DNA of 64,000 nt, from positions 115,430 through 179,429 of the forward strand of contig JAIUOO010000006.1 of assembly GCA_020161695.1 (NCBI GenBank). Reading direction: 5' to 3'. How positions within the stretch are numbered: position 1 is the first letter of the stretch; each line of letters starts with the position of its first letter. Positions 8,645-16,666 of this stretch are shown here, one piece after another. The translations under genes and the position numbers were made by a program. A model generated the notes under the pieces. It worked only from the letters and a program-made list of their open reading frames with translations. It ran no database searches and was not told the origin of the DNA. Origin of the DNA: Pseudomonadota bacterium. Lineage in GTDB: Bacteria > Pseudomonadota > Alphaproteobacteria > Rhizobiales > Phreatobacteraceae.

Positions 8645-8665
8645 CGAGTCCCCTAGGGAGCGCCA
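8645..8665 (+). other. Putative prophage attachment site (tRNA 3'-end remnant)
   Basis: The 21 bases ending in CCA read like the 3' end of a tRNA gene: T-loop-like CGAGT, a 5-base T-stem half CCCCT, a 7-base acceptor half AGGGAGC, discriminator G and encoded CCA. The rest of a tRNA is absent upstream: the sequence before it (ACGCTATTATG) cannot pair as the T-stem. A lone tRNA 3' end immediately downstream of prophage lysis genes is the usual signature of an attL or attR core left by tyrosine-integrase insertion. The matching full tRNA and integrase would lie left of this window. Confidence 0.55.
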
Positions 8666-8830
8666 ATAAAATCAGAGGCTTAGATGGCCTTTGGCCTGCC
8701 TCCGACATTTCGATCCCACATTGTCGCATTCCAGGCGCAGTTGCCGCTCGCCTTAAATGGAACATATCAGGAACAAGGGGGGGCGAGGCGATGGACGAAG
8801 TCGTGATGCTCGCCAGCTCTCCATTCGTGA

Positions 8831-8953
8831 TCGTGCCGCGTGCGCTGCGACCAGTGCAAGCCGACCGGTGCCTATCGGCTCGCACGCCTCCCACGGGCCT
8901 TCGGTGCGGAGATCCTGACTGAGCCCGATGAGATGGCGGCCATGCCATCCGTT
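8831..8953 (+). pseudogene. Remnant of a small CxxC zinc-ribbon-like protein
   Basis: This frame opens after a stop at 8828-8830. It reads RCDQC, then GAYRLARLPRAFGAEI. The pattern resembles a small protein family in Rhizobiales that pairs a CxxC cluster with a GRYRLxRLxxxFG helix and is often found near phages and mobile elements. The expected C-terminal half, including further cysteines, is missing, and there is no ribosome site at the GTG at 8840. It is probably a decayed copy. The family resemblance is from memory of its sequence pattern and is uncertain. Confidence 0.3.
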
Positions 8954-8968
8954 GCGGCATGGTTTGCT

Positions 8969-9020
8969 TTGACAGGGGGCGGGAGTCGCTCCTATCGTTG
9001 TTGTCGATACATTGATATCG
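8969..9020 (+). promoter_or_regulatory. P450 promoter with CGATA-N6-TATCG operator
   Basis: A perfect -35 box TTGACA (8969-8974) is followed after 18 bases by TATCGT (8993-8998), a plausible -10. Six bases further is the inverted repeat CGATA-CATTGA-TATCG (9005-9020), near the expected transcription start. The same repeat and geometry occur before the ABC-transporter operon at 12805-12855. A repressor bound here would block initiation. The IclR protein encoded at 11812 is the obvious candidate. Confidence 0.6.
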
Positions 9021-9104
9021 TCCAGCGATACGGACTGGAATGAACGGCATATTGCCTGTCCAGGCTGGCGCTGCGATCCCGCGGACAGTTCAGGGAGACG
9101 AAGC

Positions 9105-10325
9105 TTGACCCATCCGGTGATGCAGCAGGGGCGCGGCACGGCTCCGGTTCTGGATGTCGATCCGTATGACGATGCCGTGCTGGAACAGCCCCATGCCATG
9201 TATGCGGCGGTTCGAGAGGCGGGGCCGGTCGCCTATCTCAGCCGCTACGGCGTTCACGTCATGGGCCGGCATCGTGACATCATGCCGGTGCTGAAGGACT
9301 GGGAGACCTATTCCTCCACCGGCGGCTCGGGACTTGGCGATATCCGCAAGCCCGGCGCATGGCGGCCGGGCAGCCCGATCGTCGAGGTCGATCCGCCGCG
9401 CCATACCCAGGTTCGTACGGTGCTCCAGCGCATCCTGTCCCCCGGCCTGCTGCGCCAGTGGCGCGAGGGTTTCGAGAAGGCCGCCGACGAGCTCGTCCAG
9501 CGCCTCGTCGAGAGGGGCGAGTTCGACGGGGTCGACGATCTTTCGGAGGCCTATGTCTCCCAGACCTTCCCGGACGCTCTCGGCCTGAAGGATTCGCCGG
9601 AGCGCCGCAGGAACCTGTTCCTGCTGGGCGAACTGAATTTCGACGGACAGGGGCCGCGCAACGCCCGCTTCGAGGCGACCCAGAAGCGCGCGGACGAGAT
9701 CTGGGACTGGTATCTCGACAGCATGAAGCGAGAGGCCATGGTGCCGGGCGGCTTCGGCGAGAAGATCTTCCAGGCTGCCGACGCCGGGGAGATCGACCAC
9801 GAGACGGCGCCGCTGCTGGTGCGCTCGTTCCTGCGCGGCGGGCTCGATTCCACCACCAGCACGATTTCCGCGGCGCTCTGGTATCTGGCGAAGGATCCCG
9901 CGCAGTGGCGCGCACTCAAGGCCGACCCGTCGAAGGTGCGCACTGCCTTCGACGAGGCCATGCGGCTGGAGACGCCGATCCAGAACGTCTGCCGGCAGAC
10001 GATGCGCGAGGTCGAGATCGACGGCGTGACGGTTCCCGACGACAGCAAGATCCTGATCCTGCTCGGCTCGGCCAATCGCGATCCGGATCAGTGGGAGCGG
10101 CCGGATGAATTCGACCTCACCCGCTCGACCTTCGGCCATCTGGCGCTCGGAACCGGCGTTCACATGTGCATTGGGCAGATGGTGGCGCGCATGGAGGGGG
10201 AGGCCGTGCTCAAAGCCGTGACCAGCCGTGTCGCCAGCCTCGAACTGGCGGGCGAGCCGACGCGGGCGCTGAACAACAACCTCCGCAGCCTGAAGACCCT
10301 GCCGCTGAAGGCCACGGCGGCCTGA
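9105..10325 (+). CDS. Cytochrome P450, CYP199-like
   Basis: This is a 406-residue soluble bacterial P450. TTG at 9105 is chosen because GGGAG lies 8-12 bases upstream; an ATG five codons later is the alternative. Visible motifs are the I-helix GGLDSTT (Asp248, Thr250/251), the K-helix ExxR (Glu284, Arg287) and the heme loop FGHLALGTGVHMCIG with ligand Cys355. The heme loop plus QMVARMEGE and the GSANRDP segment resemble the CYP199A family, which oxidises para-substituted benzoates. The heme Cys and overall class are certain; the substrate is inference. The electron-donor reductase follows 75 bases downstream, but no ferredoxin gene is present in the cluster. Confidence 0.9.
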   Translation: MTHPVMQQGRGTAPVLDVDPYDDAVLEQPHAMYAAVREAGPVAYLSRYGVHVMGRHRDIMPVLKDWETYSSTGGSGLGDIRKPGAWRPGSPIVEVDPPRHTQVRTVLQRILSPGLLRQWREGFEKAADELVQRLVERGEFDGVDDLSEAYVSQTFPDALGLKDSPERRRNLFLLGELNFDGQGPRNARFEATQKRADEIWDWYLDSMKREAMVPGGFGEKIFQAADAGEIDHETAPLLVRSFLRGGLDSTTSTISAALWYLAKDPAQWRALKADPSKVRTAFDEAMRLETPIQNVCRQTMREVEIDGVTVPDDSKILILLGSANRDPDQWERPDEFDLTRSTFGHLALGTGVHMCIGQMVARMEGEAVLKAVTSRVASLELAGEPTRALNNNLRSLKTLPLKATAA

Positions 10326-10400
10326 TCGCGACGGGGCACGGCCCTCCGGGCGCAGCTTTCGCGCCCGGACGTGCTAATCTCGGACCATGCGGGTGAGTGC

Positions 10401-11642
10401 ATGATGGGCGATGTTGTCATTGTCGGGGCGGGGCAGGCCGGTTTGCAGGCCGCCATTTCGCTGCGCGAAGAAGGGTTTTCGGGACGCATTCGTCTGATCG
10501 GCGATGAGGCGGCGCTGCCCTATCAGCGCCCGCCGCTGTCCAAGGCTTTCCTGACGGGCGATGCCGGCGAGGCCAATCTGGTGCTGCGCCCACAGGCGTT
10601 GCTGGACAAGGCGGAGATCGAATTCGTTGCCGGTGCGCGCGTCGACGGGATCGACCGGGGCGACGCCCGCATAGCCGTCGGCAAGGACCGGATCGCCTAT
10701 GACCACCTGATCCTCGCGACGGGATCCCGCAACCGCCATCTCGAAGTCACAAGCGCCGATGCCGATGGTGTCATGTCGCTGCGCGGCCTTGCGGACGCTC
10801 GCCAGCTCAAGGCCCGCCTCGGCGAGGCTCGCCGCATCGCGATCATCGGCGCGGGATTCATCGGGCTCGAATTCGCCGGCGTGGCGGCGAAGCTCGGCCG
10901 CGAGGTTCGCGTTGTGGAACTCGCGCCGCGAGCTATGGCCCGTGCGGTCAGTGAGCAGGTCTCGGCCCATTGCGAGGCGCGGCATGCGAGCTGGGGCACG
11001 CGGTTCGCGTTCGGCGCGGGCGTCGTCGATGTCGAACAGGCGGGCGGCAAGGCGCGGGGCGTGCGGCTCGCCGACGGCGAGGTGATTCCTGCCGATCTGA
11101 TCGTGGTCGGCATCGGGGCAATGGCCAATGCAGAACTTGCCGCCGATGCGGGGCTGGTGACCGGCAACGGCATCGTCGTTGATGCGCTGCTGCGCACCGA
11201 GGATCACGCCATCTCCGCAATCGGCGACTGTGCCTTCCATCCGAATGCCTTTGCCGGCGGTCCGGTGCGTCTCGAATCGGTGCAGAACGCCATCGACCAG
11301 GGGCGCAGTGTCGCCGCCCGGCTGGCCGGACGTCCGAAGCCCTATCACGCGGTGCCGTGGTTCTGGTCCGACCAGGGCGACATGAAGATCCAGATGGCGG
11401 GACTTACCGCGGCGCGTGACCATGTCGTGCAGCGCGGTGATCCGTCCGAAGGCCGGTTCTCGGTCTTCTGCTTCCGCGACGGGCTTCTGCTCGGCGTCGA
11501 ATCGGTCAATCGTCCGGCGGACCACATGCTGGCGCGCCGCGTCCTCGCGACCGGACGCAAGTGGACGCTCGCTGATGTCGAGGCCTTCGACTTCGACCTG
11601 AAGGCGATGACGGCGGAGCCGGCGCGCGCGGCTGACGCATAG
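10401..11642 (+). CDS. FAD-dependent ferredoxin reductase for the P450
   Basis: This 413-residue protein belongs to the putidaredoxin-reductase-like pyridine nucleotide-disulfide oxidoreductase fold. The N-terminal FAD motif is VIVGAGQAGLQAA. PYQRPPLSKAFL is the typical conserved turn of this group. The NADH-binding motif is IIGAGFIGLEFA around residues 148-160, and AIGDCAFHPN is the second FAD-binding motif. The C-terminus (WFWSDQGDMKIQMAG) is characteristic of ferredoxin reductases of P450 and dioxygenase systems. It would pass electrons from NAD(P)H to a 2Fe-2S ferredoxin that feeds the upstream P450. ATG at 10401 is used; the ATG directly after it is equivalent. Confidence 0.9.
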   Translation: MMGDVVIVGAGQAGLQAAISLREEGFSGRIRLIGDEAALPYQRPPLSKAFLTGDAGEANLVLRPQALLDKAEIEFVAGARVDGIDRGDARIAVGKDRIAYDHLILATGSRNRHLEVTSADADGVMSLRGLADARQLKARLGEARRIAIIGAGFIGLEFAGVAAKLGREVRVVELAPRAMARAVSEQVSAHCEARHASWGTRFAFGAGVVDVEQAGGKARGVRLADGEVIPADLIVVGIGAMANAELAADAGLVTGNGIVVDALLRTEDHAISAIGDCAFHPNAFAGGPVRLESVQNAIDQGRSVAARLAGRPKPYHAVPWFWSDQGDMKIQMAGLTAARDHVVQRGDPSEGRFSVFCFRDGLLLGVESVNRPADHMLARRVLATGRKWTLADVEAFDFDLKAMTAEPARAADA

Positions 11643-11680
11643 CGTCAGGTTTCCGCGCCTGCATTTACCACTAAGGAAGT

Positions 11681-11698
11681 ATCGAACTTCAATACGAT
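11681..11698 (+). promoter_or_regulatory. Possible IclR autoregulatory operator
   Basis: The imperfect inverted repeat ATCGAACTT/CAATACGAT lies in the 169-base gap before the IclR gene. A second inverted pair, TTCAA (11688-11692) and TTGAA (11703-11707), overlaps it. The ATCG/CGAT arms recall the CGATA/TATCG arms before the P450 and the ABC operon, but the match is weaker. It could be the autoregulation site of the IclR gene. Low confidence. Confidence 0.3.
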
Positions 11699-11811
11699 CG
11701 TGTTGAAAATGGCGAAGCGGGCGGCCATGATCGCGCCGCCGGGCGACCTCGCATGCGCCCCGCCGGCGCCGGTCGCGGCACGCATGTACTGGGAATGCCG
11801 GGAGGCAAGGG

Positions 11812-12657
11812 TTGAGCACAATCGGTGGAAAGTCCAGCCGGTCGGGACAGCGCGCCACTGCGCCGCGCTCCGTGCCGAAGGCCAGCGGGCAGGTCAGCGC
11901 GCCGGCAGTCGACGACCGGCTTTTCCTGCAGTCCGTTGCCCGTGCGATCGACGTGCTGGAAGCCTTCGCGCAAAGCCCCAAGCCGAAGTCGCTTGGCGAA
12001 ATTGCCACCGCGGCGGGCGTTAACAAGAGCGCGGCGCAGCGCATCGGTCTGACGCTGCTGAGCCGCGGGTACCTGGAGCGTGCCGACAGCGGCGGACTGA
12101 TGCTCGGGCGCAAGCTGCTGGACAGGTCGTTCGACTACCTGCGCTCGAACCCGCTGATCGAGCGGGCACTGCCGGTGCTCACCGACCTGCGCAAACAGGC
12201 CGGCGAACGCACGGACCTGTCGCTGTTCGACCGGACCACGATCATCTACGCCACGCGCCTGCAGAGCAAGCGCGAGACCTTCTATGCGACGCTGGCGGGC
12301 CGGCGCATTCCGACCTTTACGTCGTCCGGCGGGCGCGCCTGCCTCGCCCTGCTGCCGGATCCGGAGGTGGACGAGATTCTGGAGCGGTCCGAGCGGAGGC
12401 CGATGACGCCGAAATCCATCACTGATCCCGCCAAGGTCTGGGCGAAGATCAGGGAGGCCCGGCGCGACGGCTATGCCTGTTCGGTGGAGGAATCGCTCAT
12501 CGGCGAGATTGCCGTGGGCGCTGCCATATCCGATAGCCGCAGGCGGCCGCTGGGCGCGATCCACATAGCCGGTTCGCTCAGCGAATGGTCGGTTGAGGAT
12601 TTCCGCCGCCGCTTCGCCCCGCTCGCCTCCGAGGCTGCCCGCGCGCTGAGCGGCTGA
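11812..12657 (+). CDS. IclR-family transcriptional regulator
   Basis: This 281-residue regulator starts at TTG 11812, preceded by a strong GGAGG at 11801-11805. After a basic, disordered N-terminus of about 37 residues comes the winged helix-turn-helix (SVARAIDVLEAF, KSLGEIATAAGVNKSAAQR, roughly residues 40-100). A C-terminal effector-binding IclR domain follows (LSLFDRTTIIYATRL, SSGGRACLALL, GYACSVEESLIGEIAVGAA). Such proteins bind small aromatic or aliphatic acids. It sits between the P450/reductase pair and the ABC importer, both of whose promoters carry the same inverted repeat, so it probably controls both. Activator or repressor mode cannot be read from sequence. Confidence 0.9.
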   Translation: MSTIGGKSSRSGQRATAPRSVPKASGQVSAPAVDDRLFLQSVARAIDVLEAFAQSPKPKSLGEIATAAGVNKSAAQRIGLTLLSRGYLERADSGGLMLGRKLLDRSFDYLRSNPLIERALPVLTDLRKQAGERTDLSLFDRTTIIYATRLQSKRETFYATLAGRRIPTFTSSGGRACLALLPDPEVDEILERSERRPMTPKSITDPAKVWAKIREARRDGYACSVEESLIGEIAVGAAISDSRRRPLGAIHIAGSLSEWSVEDFRRRFAPLASEAARALSG

Positions 12658-12663
12658 GCGCGC
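12641..12663 (+). terminator. Terminator-like hairpin at the IclR stop
   Basis: The stem GCGCGCT / AGCGCGC (12641-12647 with 12657-12663) has a 9-base loop that includes the end of the IclR reading frame. It is followed by a weak pyrimidine run TTCTTC. It would separate IclR transcription from the ABC operon, which has its own promoter at 12805. The T-tract is poor, so efficiency is uncertain. Confidence 0.4.
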
Positions 12664-12804
12664 TTCTTCAGCCCTATCCGTTCCCTCCGACCAGCCGGCC
12701 GCCAGACGCGCGAGCCGGGCTGCGCTGCTGCGCGGACTTGCAGCATGCCCGCGAGATAGGCGCGGCACGACAATCATTCATGCGTTTCGGAATAGCTGAC
12801 CCGT

Positions 12805-12855
12805 TTGACACTTCGCGGGAGTCCGTCGCACAATATCGATATAGACGTATCGATA
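12805..12855 (+). promoter_or_regulatory. ABC-importer operon promoter with the same operator
   Basis: The -35 box TTGACA (12805-12810) is followed after 18 bases by CACAAT (12829-12834). Starting at 12837 is CGATA-TAGACG-TATCG (12837-12852), the same 5-6-5 inverted repeat as before the P450. Here it is embedded in two copies of the palindrome TATCGATA (12834-12841 and 12848-12855), which are 14 bases apart. This doubled site suggests cooperative binding by a dimeric regulator such as the IclR protein just upstream. Confidence 0.6.
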
Positions 12856-12887
12856 GGCAATATGTCGGCAACTTTTGGAGTGGGTCC

Positions 12888-14039
12888 ATGGCAGCGCTTT
12901 CCCGTCGTCACATGCTCAGCATTCTCGGTGCCAGCGTGGCTGCGCCGGCCATCGTGCGTGCGCAGTCGTCGGAGCCGCTGAAGATCGGCGGCATGCTGCC
13001 GCTGTCGGGCCCCGCCAGCATCGAGGGCCGCCAGATCATTCTCGGCCTCCAGTTCGCCGTCGAGGAGATCAATGCGAAGGGCGGCGTCTTCGGTCGCCGG
13101 ATCGAGCTCGTCATGGAGGACGACGAGAGCAACTCCACCAAGGGCGTCACCGCGGTGCGCCGCCTGATCGAGCGCGAGAAGGTGCCGTTCATCGTCGGCA
13201 CCTACGCGACGGGTGTCGCGGCGGCGGCCTCCAAGGTGTCGGCCGAATACAAGATTCCGATGCTCTCCGGCGGTTCCACCGGCGCGCTCGCCACCGACCA
13301 GAACACCCCCGGCGATCCCTGGTTCTTCCGCTCCTGGCCGGACAGCAACGCGCAGGGCGAGGACACCGCCAAGGCGATCGTCGAGAAGTTCAAGAAGACC
13401 AAGGTCGCCATCATCCACGACAACACCAATTACGGCGTGACGCTGGCCGAGCAGGTGACCCGCGTCGTCGGCACCGCCGGCGGCTCGATCGTGTCGCGCG
13501 ACAGCTACAATGCCGGCGAGCAGGACTTCTCCTCCATGCTCACCAAGCTGCGCACCCAGCGACCCGAGGCGGTTTATATCGGCGGTTGGGCGGGCGACGG
13601 CGCCAACATCCTCCGCCAGGCGGCCGAAATCGGCCTGCGCGCGCAGTTCGTAGGCTCGGGTTCGATGCTGTCGGACGACTTCATCCGCCTCGCCGGCCCG
13701 GCATCCGAGGGCTTTGCCGTGGCCAGCCTCTACGAGGCGTCCACGCCGAACCCGGTCGGCAAGGCCTTCGGCGAGCGCTTCCGCGCCAAGCACAATCAGG
13801 ACGCCAACACATTCTCCTCGCTTGGCTTCGACTCGACCACCATCGCGCTCGAGGCGATGCGCCGCGCGGGCAAGCCGGACGGCGCCGAGATCCAGAAGGT
13901 GCTGAAGAGTGGGATGAAGGACTTCCCGATCGTTCAGGGCCCGGCCGGCACGACGGCGTCGTTCAACGCCAAGGGCAGCGTCGACTTCCCGAACTTCATC
14001 GCAGTCATCAAGGACGGCAAGCGCCGCCTCGACATCTGA
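12888..14039 (+). CDS. ABC importer substrate-binding protein (LivJ-like)
   Basis: This is a 383-residue periplasmic binding protein of the branched-chain amino acid type (Peripla_BP_6 fold). The signal region MAALSRRHMLSILGASVAAPAIVRAQ contains a twin-arginine-like SRRHML followed by a hydrophobic core and an Ala-x-Ala cleavage site. Mature domain landmarks are KIGGMLPLSGPASIEGRQ, AVEEINAKGGVFGRRIEL, FIVGTYATGVAAAAS and NTNYGVTLAEQV. TTTGGAG at 12874-12880 is the ribosome site. In Rhizobiales such proteins often bind aromatic acids, amides or other carboxylates rather than leucine. Its neighbours suggest the P450 substrate or a precursor. The ligand is unknown. Confidence 0.9.
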   Translation: MAALSRRHMLSILGASVAAPAIVRAQSSEPLKIGGMLPLSGPASIEGRQIILGLQFAVEEINAKGGVFGRRIELVMEDDESNSTKGVTAVRRLIEREKVPFIVGTYATGVAAAASKVSAEYKIPMLSGGSTGALATDQNTPGDPWFFRSWPDSNAQGEDTAKAIVEKFKKTKVAIIHDNTNYGVTLAEQVTRVVGTAGGSIVSRDSYNAGEQDFSSMLTKLRTQRPEAVYIGGWAGDGANILRQAAEIGLRAQFVGSGSMLSDDFIRLAGPASEGFAVASLYEASTPNPVGKAFGERFRAKHNQDANTFSSLGFDSTTIALEAMRRAGKPDGAEIQKVLKSGMKDFPIVQGPAGTTASFNAKGSVDFPNFIAVIKDGKRRLDI

Positions 14040-14058
14040 TCGCCTGAAGTCCCCCGTT

Positions 14059-14949
14059 ATGGATCTCTTCCTGCAATACCTCGCCAACGGCGTGGTGATC
14101 GGCAGCACCTATGTGCTGGTCGCGGTCGGCCTCACGTTGATCTTCGGCATTCTCGGCGTGGTGAACTTCGCCCATGGCGAGTTCTACATGATCGGCGGCT
14201 ATGCCGGCATCTTCGCGATTACCGTGCTCGGCCTGCCGGTCCTGCCGGCTGTCGCGGTGGTACTGGCGACTGCAGCCGTGGTCGGCATCGCGGCGGAAGC
14301 GATCCTGCATAAACCGATGAAGAACCGCGACGCGACGAGCTCGATCATTTCCTCGTTCGGGCTTGCCGTGGCGCTTCAGAACGCGACGCTGATCGTGATG
14401 GGGCCGCAGCCGCAGCGGCTCAATCTCGACGTCTCGAAGATCCCGGTTCTCTCGTCGCTGCCGACGGATTTCGGTCCGGTCTTCCTGCCGCAGCAGCGCA
14501 CGCTCATTCCCCTGACGATGGTGCTGCTGATCGCCATCCTCTACGTGGTGCTGCGCTACACCTGGACGGGTCGCAGCCTGCGCGCCATGGCGCAGCATGC
14601 AACTGTCGCGCGGCTCTGCGGTGTCAGGGTCGAGCGGGTCGCCGTGGTGACGTTCATGGTCGGCGCGGCGCTGGCCGGCATCGCCGGCATGCTGATGTCG
14701 TCGATCTTCCTCGTCTATCCGATCGTCGGCAACATGATCGCGCTCAAGGCCTTCACCGTGGTGATCCTCGGCGGCATGGGCAATGTCGCAGGCGCCGCCG
14801 CGGCGGGCCTTCTGCTTGGCATCACCGAGTCGCTGACCTCCGGCTACATCGCCAATTCCATGCGCGACATCGTCGGCTTCGTCTTCGTCATCCTGGTGCT
14901 GCTGTTCCGCCCGCAAGGCCTGTTCGGCAAAGCGGTCGACCGGTCATGA
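14059..14949 (+). CDS. ABC importer permease, LivH type
   Basis: This 296-residue inner-membrane permease has about eight hydrophobic segments. It begins MDLFLQYLANGVVIGSTYVL and carries the LivH family landmarks GLTLIFGILGVVNFAHGEFYM and GRSLRAMAQHATVARLCGV, followed by the coupling-loop region and VVILGGMGNVAGAAAAGLLLG. It starts 19 bases after the binding-protein gene and overlaps livM by 4 bases (ATGA), so it is translationally coupled. It forms the transmembrane channel as a heterodimer with the next gene product. Confidence 0.93.
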   Translation: MDLFLQYLANGVVIGSTYVLVAVGLTLIFGILGVVNFAHGEFYMIGGYAGIFAITVLGLPVLPAVAVVLATAAVVGIAAEAILHKPMKNRDATSSIISSFGLAVALQNATLIVMGPQPQRLNLDVSKIPVLSSLPTDFGPVFLPQQRTLIPLTMVLLIAILYVVLRYTWTGRSLRAMAQHATVARLCGVRVERVAVVTFMVGAALAGIAGMLMSSIFLVYPIVGNMIALKAFTVVILGGMGNVAGAAAAGLLLGITESLTSGYIANSMRDIVGFVFVILVLLFRPQGLFGKAVDRS

Positions 14950-15881
14950 AAACGCTTCTCGCAGCCATTGCGGCGGTCGCGCTGCTCGCCGTCGCGCCGT
15001 TCGGTCTCGGGGGTTACGAGACCAACGTGCTGATGATGGTGCTGTTCTTCGTCATCCTGGCGGTCGGGCTCGATCTCGTCTCCGGCTATTGCGGCCAGTT
15101 CTCCTTCGCCACCGGCGCCTTCTACGGAGTTGGCGCCTATACGGCGGCGATCATGAGCCGTGATCTTGGAACCTCCATCTGGCTCCATCTGCCGGCGGGT
15201 GCCGTCGTCGCCGGCCTGTTCGGCCTGCTGCTCGGCATTCCCGCGCTGCGGCTGAAGGGCCACTTCCTCGCCATCGTCACCATCGCGTTCCAGACCATCG
15301 TCTATCTGGTGATCTCGCAGTGGACCTCGTTCACCGGCGGTCAGGTCGGTCTGACCATGCCGAATGCCGGCCCCGTCCGCATCTTCGGCGTGACGCTGTT
15401 CGAGTTCGGCTCGCTGCGGTCCTATTACTGGCTGACGCTGGCGATGACCGTGATCTGCCTCATCGTTGCCTGGCGGCTGATCCACTCGCGCCTCGGCCGC
15501 GAATGGGTGGCGATCCGCGACGACGAGACGCTGGCCGGCGCGGTTGGCCTCGACACGACGCGCGGCAAGCTGACCGCTTTCGTCGCCTATGCGGCGCTGG
15601 CGGGCGTCGCGGGCGTGCTCACCGCCCATTCGCTGCGTGGCGTGACGCCGGACGACTTCACCATCTGGATCTCGGCGACCGTCGTCGCGATGATGGTGGT
15701 CGGCGGTCGCGGCACCTTCGTCGGGCCGATCATCGGCGCGGCGTTCCTCGCGACGCTGCCCGAGTTCCTCGGCAAGTTCGCCGAATACAAGATGCTGATC
15801 TACGGCGTGCTGCTGGTTCTCGCGATCACGCTGGTGCCGGAGGGCGTCGTCGGCCGCTGGCGCGCGAGGACCTCCCGATGA
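14946..15881 (+). CDS. ABC importer permease, LivM type
   Basis: This 311-residue permease has about nine hydrophobic segments. The family signature GLDLVSGYCGQFSFATGAFYGVGAY follows the first membrane spans. GREWVAIRDDETLAGAVGLDTTRGK is the cytoplasmic coupling helix, and VVGGRGTFVGPIIGAAFL lies near the C-terminus. It overlaps both neighbours (4 bases with livH, 4 bases with the ATP-binding gene), showing a single translationally coupled operon. It partners LivH to form the channel of a HAAT-type importer. Confidence 0.93.
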   Translation: MKTLLAAIAAVALLAVAPFGLGGYETNVLMMVLFFVILAVGLDLVSGYCGQFSFATGAFYGVGAYTAAIMSRDLGTSIWLHLPAGAVVAGLFGLLLGIPALRLKGHFLAIVTIAFQTIVYLVISQWTSFTGGQVGLTMPNAGPVRIFGVTLFEFGSLRSYYWLTLAMTVICLIVAWRLIHSRLGREWVAIRDDETLAGAVGLDTTRGKLTAFVAYAALAGVAGVLTAHSLRGVTPDDFTIWISATVVAMMVVGGRGTFVGPIIGAAFLATLPEFLGKFAEYKMLIYGVLLVLAITLVPEGVVGRWRARTSR

Positions 15882-16666
15882 CCGTGCCGATCCTCGAAGC
15901 CAAGGCCATCACCAAGCGGTTCGGCGGCGTCACCGCCGTCAACGCGGCGAGCCTCACCGTCGGCAAGGGGCAGATCGTCGGGCTGATCGGCCCGAACGGT
16001 TCCGGCAAGTCGACCATGGTCAATCTCGTCACCGGCGAAATGACGCCGGACGAGGGACAGTTCCTGTTCAACGGCCATGACATCACCGCGCAGCCATCCT
16101 ATCGGCGGGCGCGGCTCGGCATGGCGCGGTCGTTCCAGTTGCTCAGGCTATTCTCCTCGCTGAGCGTCGAGGACAACCTCGTCCTCGCCAACCACATGCG
16201 GATGCAGTCGAGCCTGACCGCCTCGATCCTCGACCGGGCGGCTGCCCGCGAGGAGGAGGCCGCGGCCCGCAAGCGCGCGCGCGAGCTGCTCGCCTGGTTC
16301 GACCTTCAGGAGTTTGCCTCGCGGCCGGTGACGGCGCTCTCCATCGGCCAGCAGCGGATGGTGGAACTCGCCCGCGGCATGATGAGCGAGCCGACCCTGT
16401 TCGTGCTCGACGAGCCGGCTGCCGGTCTGTCGCCGCCGAATGTCGACCGGCTCATTCAGCTGATCCGCCGCATGCGCGACGAGTTCGGCATGAGCATCCT
16501 GCTGGTCGAGCATGTCATGCGCGTCGTGCGCGATCTCTGCGATCACGTCGTGGTGCTGGATTCCGGCGAGAAGATCGCGGAAGGCGAGCCTGAGGCCGTG
16601 GTGAAGGACCCGGTCGTGGTGGAGGCCTATATCGGAACGGGATGGAAGCGCCGTGCTCAGGGTTGA
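15878..16666 (+). CDS. ABC importer ATP-binding protein, LivG type
   Basis: This 262-residue ATPase starts at the ATG overlapping the livM stop. Walker A is GPNGSGKST near residue 38 and Walker B is LFVLDEPAAGL. The signature loop reads LSIGQQRMVELARG rather than the usual LSGGQ. The switch His is in LLVEHVMRV. The longer helical insert (AAAREEEAAARKRAREL) is typical of the LivG branch. It overlaps the next ATPase gene by 14 bases. With LivF it powers import of the binding-protein ligand. Confidence 0.92.
   Translation: MTVPILEAKAITKRFGGVTAVNAASLTVGKGQIVGLIGPNGSGKSTMVNLVTGEMTPDEGQFLFNGHDITAQPSYRRARLGMARSFQLLRLFSSLSVEDNLVLANHMRMQSSLTASILDRAAAREEEAAARKRARELLAWFDLQEFASRPVTALSIGQQRMVELARGMMSEPTLFVLDEPAAGLSPPNVDRLIQLIRRMRDEFGMSILLVEHVMRVVRDLCDHVVVLDSGEKIAEGEPEAVVKDPVVVEAYIGTGWKRRAQG

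Larger units (their letters stand above)
8571..8968. other. Prophage-chromosome boundary, no intact gene
   Basis: About 400 bases without a convincing complete gene. The left part is unremarkable sequence with two TGTCTAA-containing words near 8600-8622. It then holds a tRNA 3'-end-like stretch at 8645-8665 (listed separately). The right part contains a decayed CxxC-type reading frame near 8831-8953. An open frame from 8545 to 8922 crosses the attachment sequence but has no coding-like composition across it. Confidence 0.5.

Noticed and set aside
8545..8922. A 125-residue plus-strand frame crossing the putative attachment site
   Set aside because: Runs through the tRNA-like sequence and overlaps the end of the spanin-like gene; composition changes along the frame and no ribosome site precedes it.
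10374..12113. A 579-residue minus-strand open frame over the ferredoxin reductase and IclR genes
   Set aside because: Antisense to two well-supported proteins with clear motifs; Arg/Ala-rich composition without domains.
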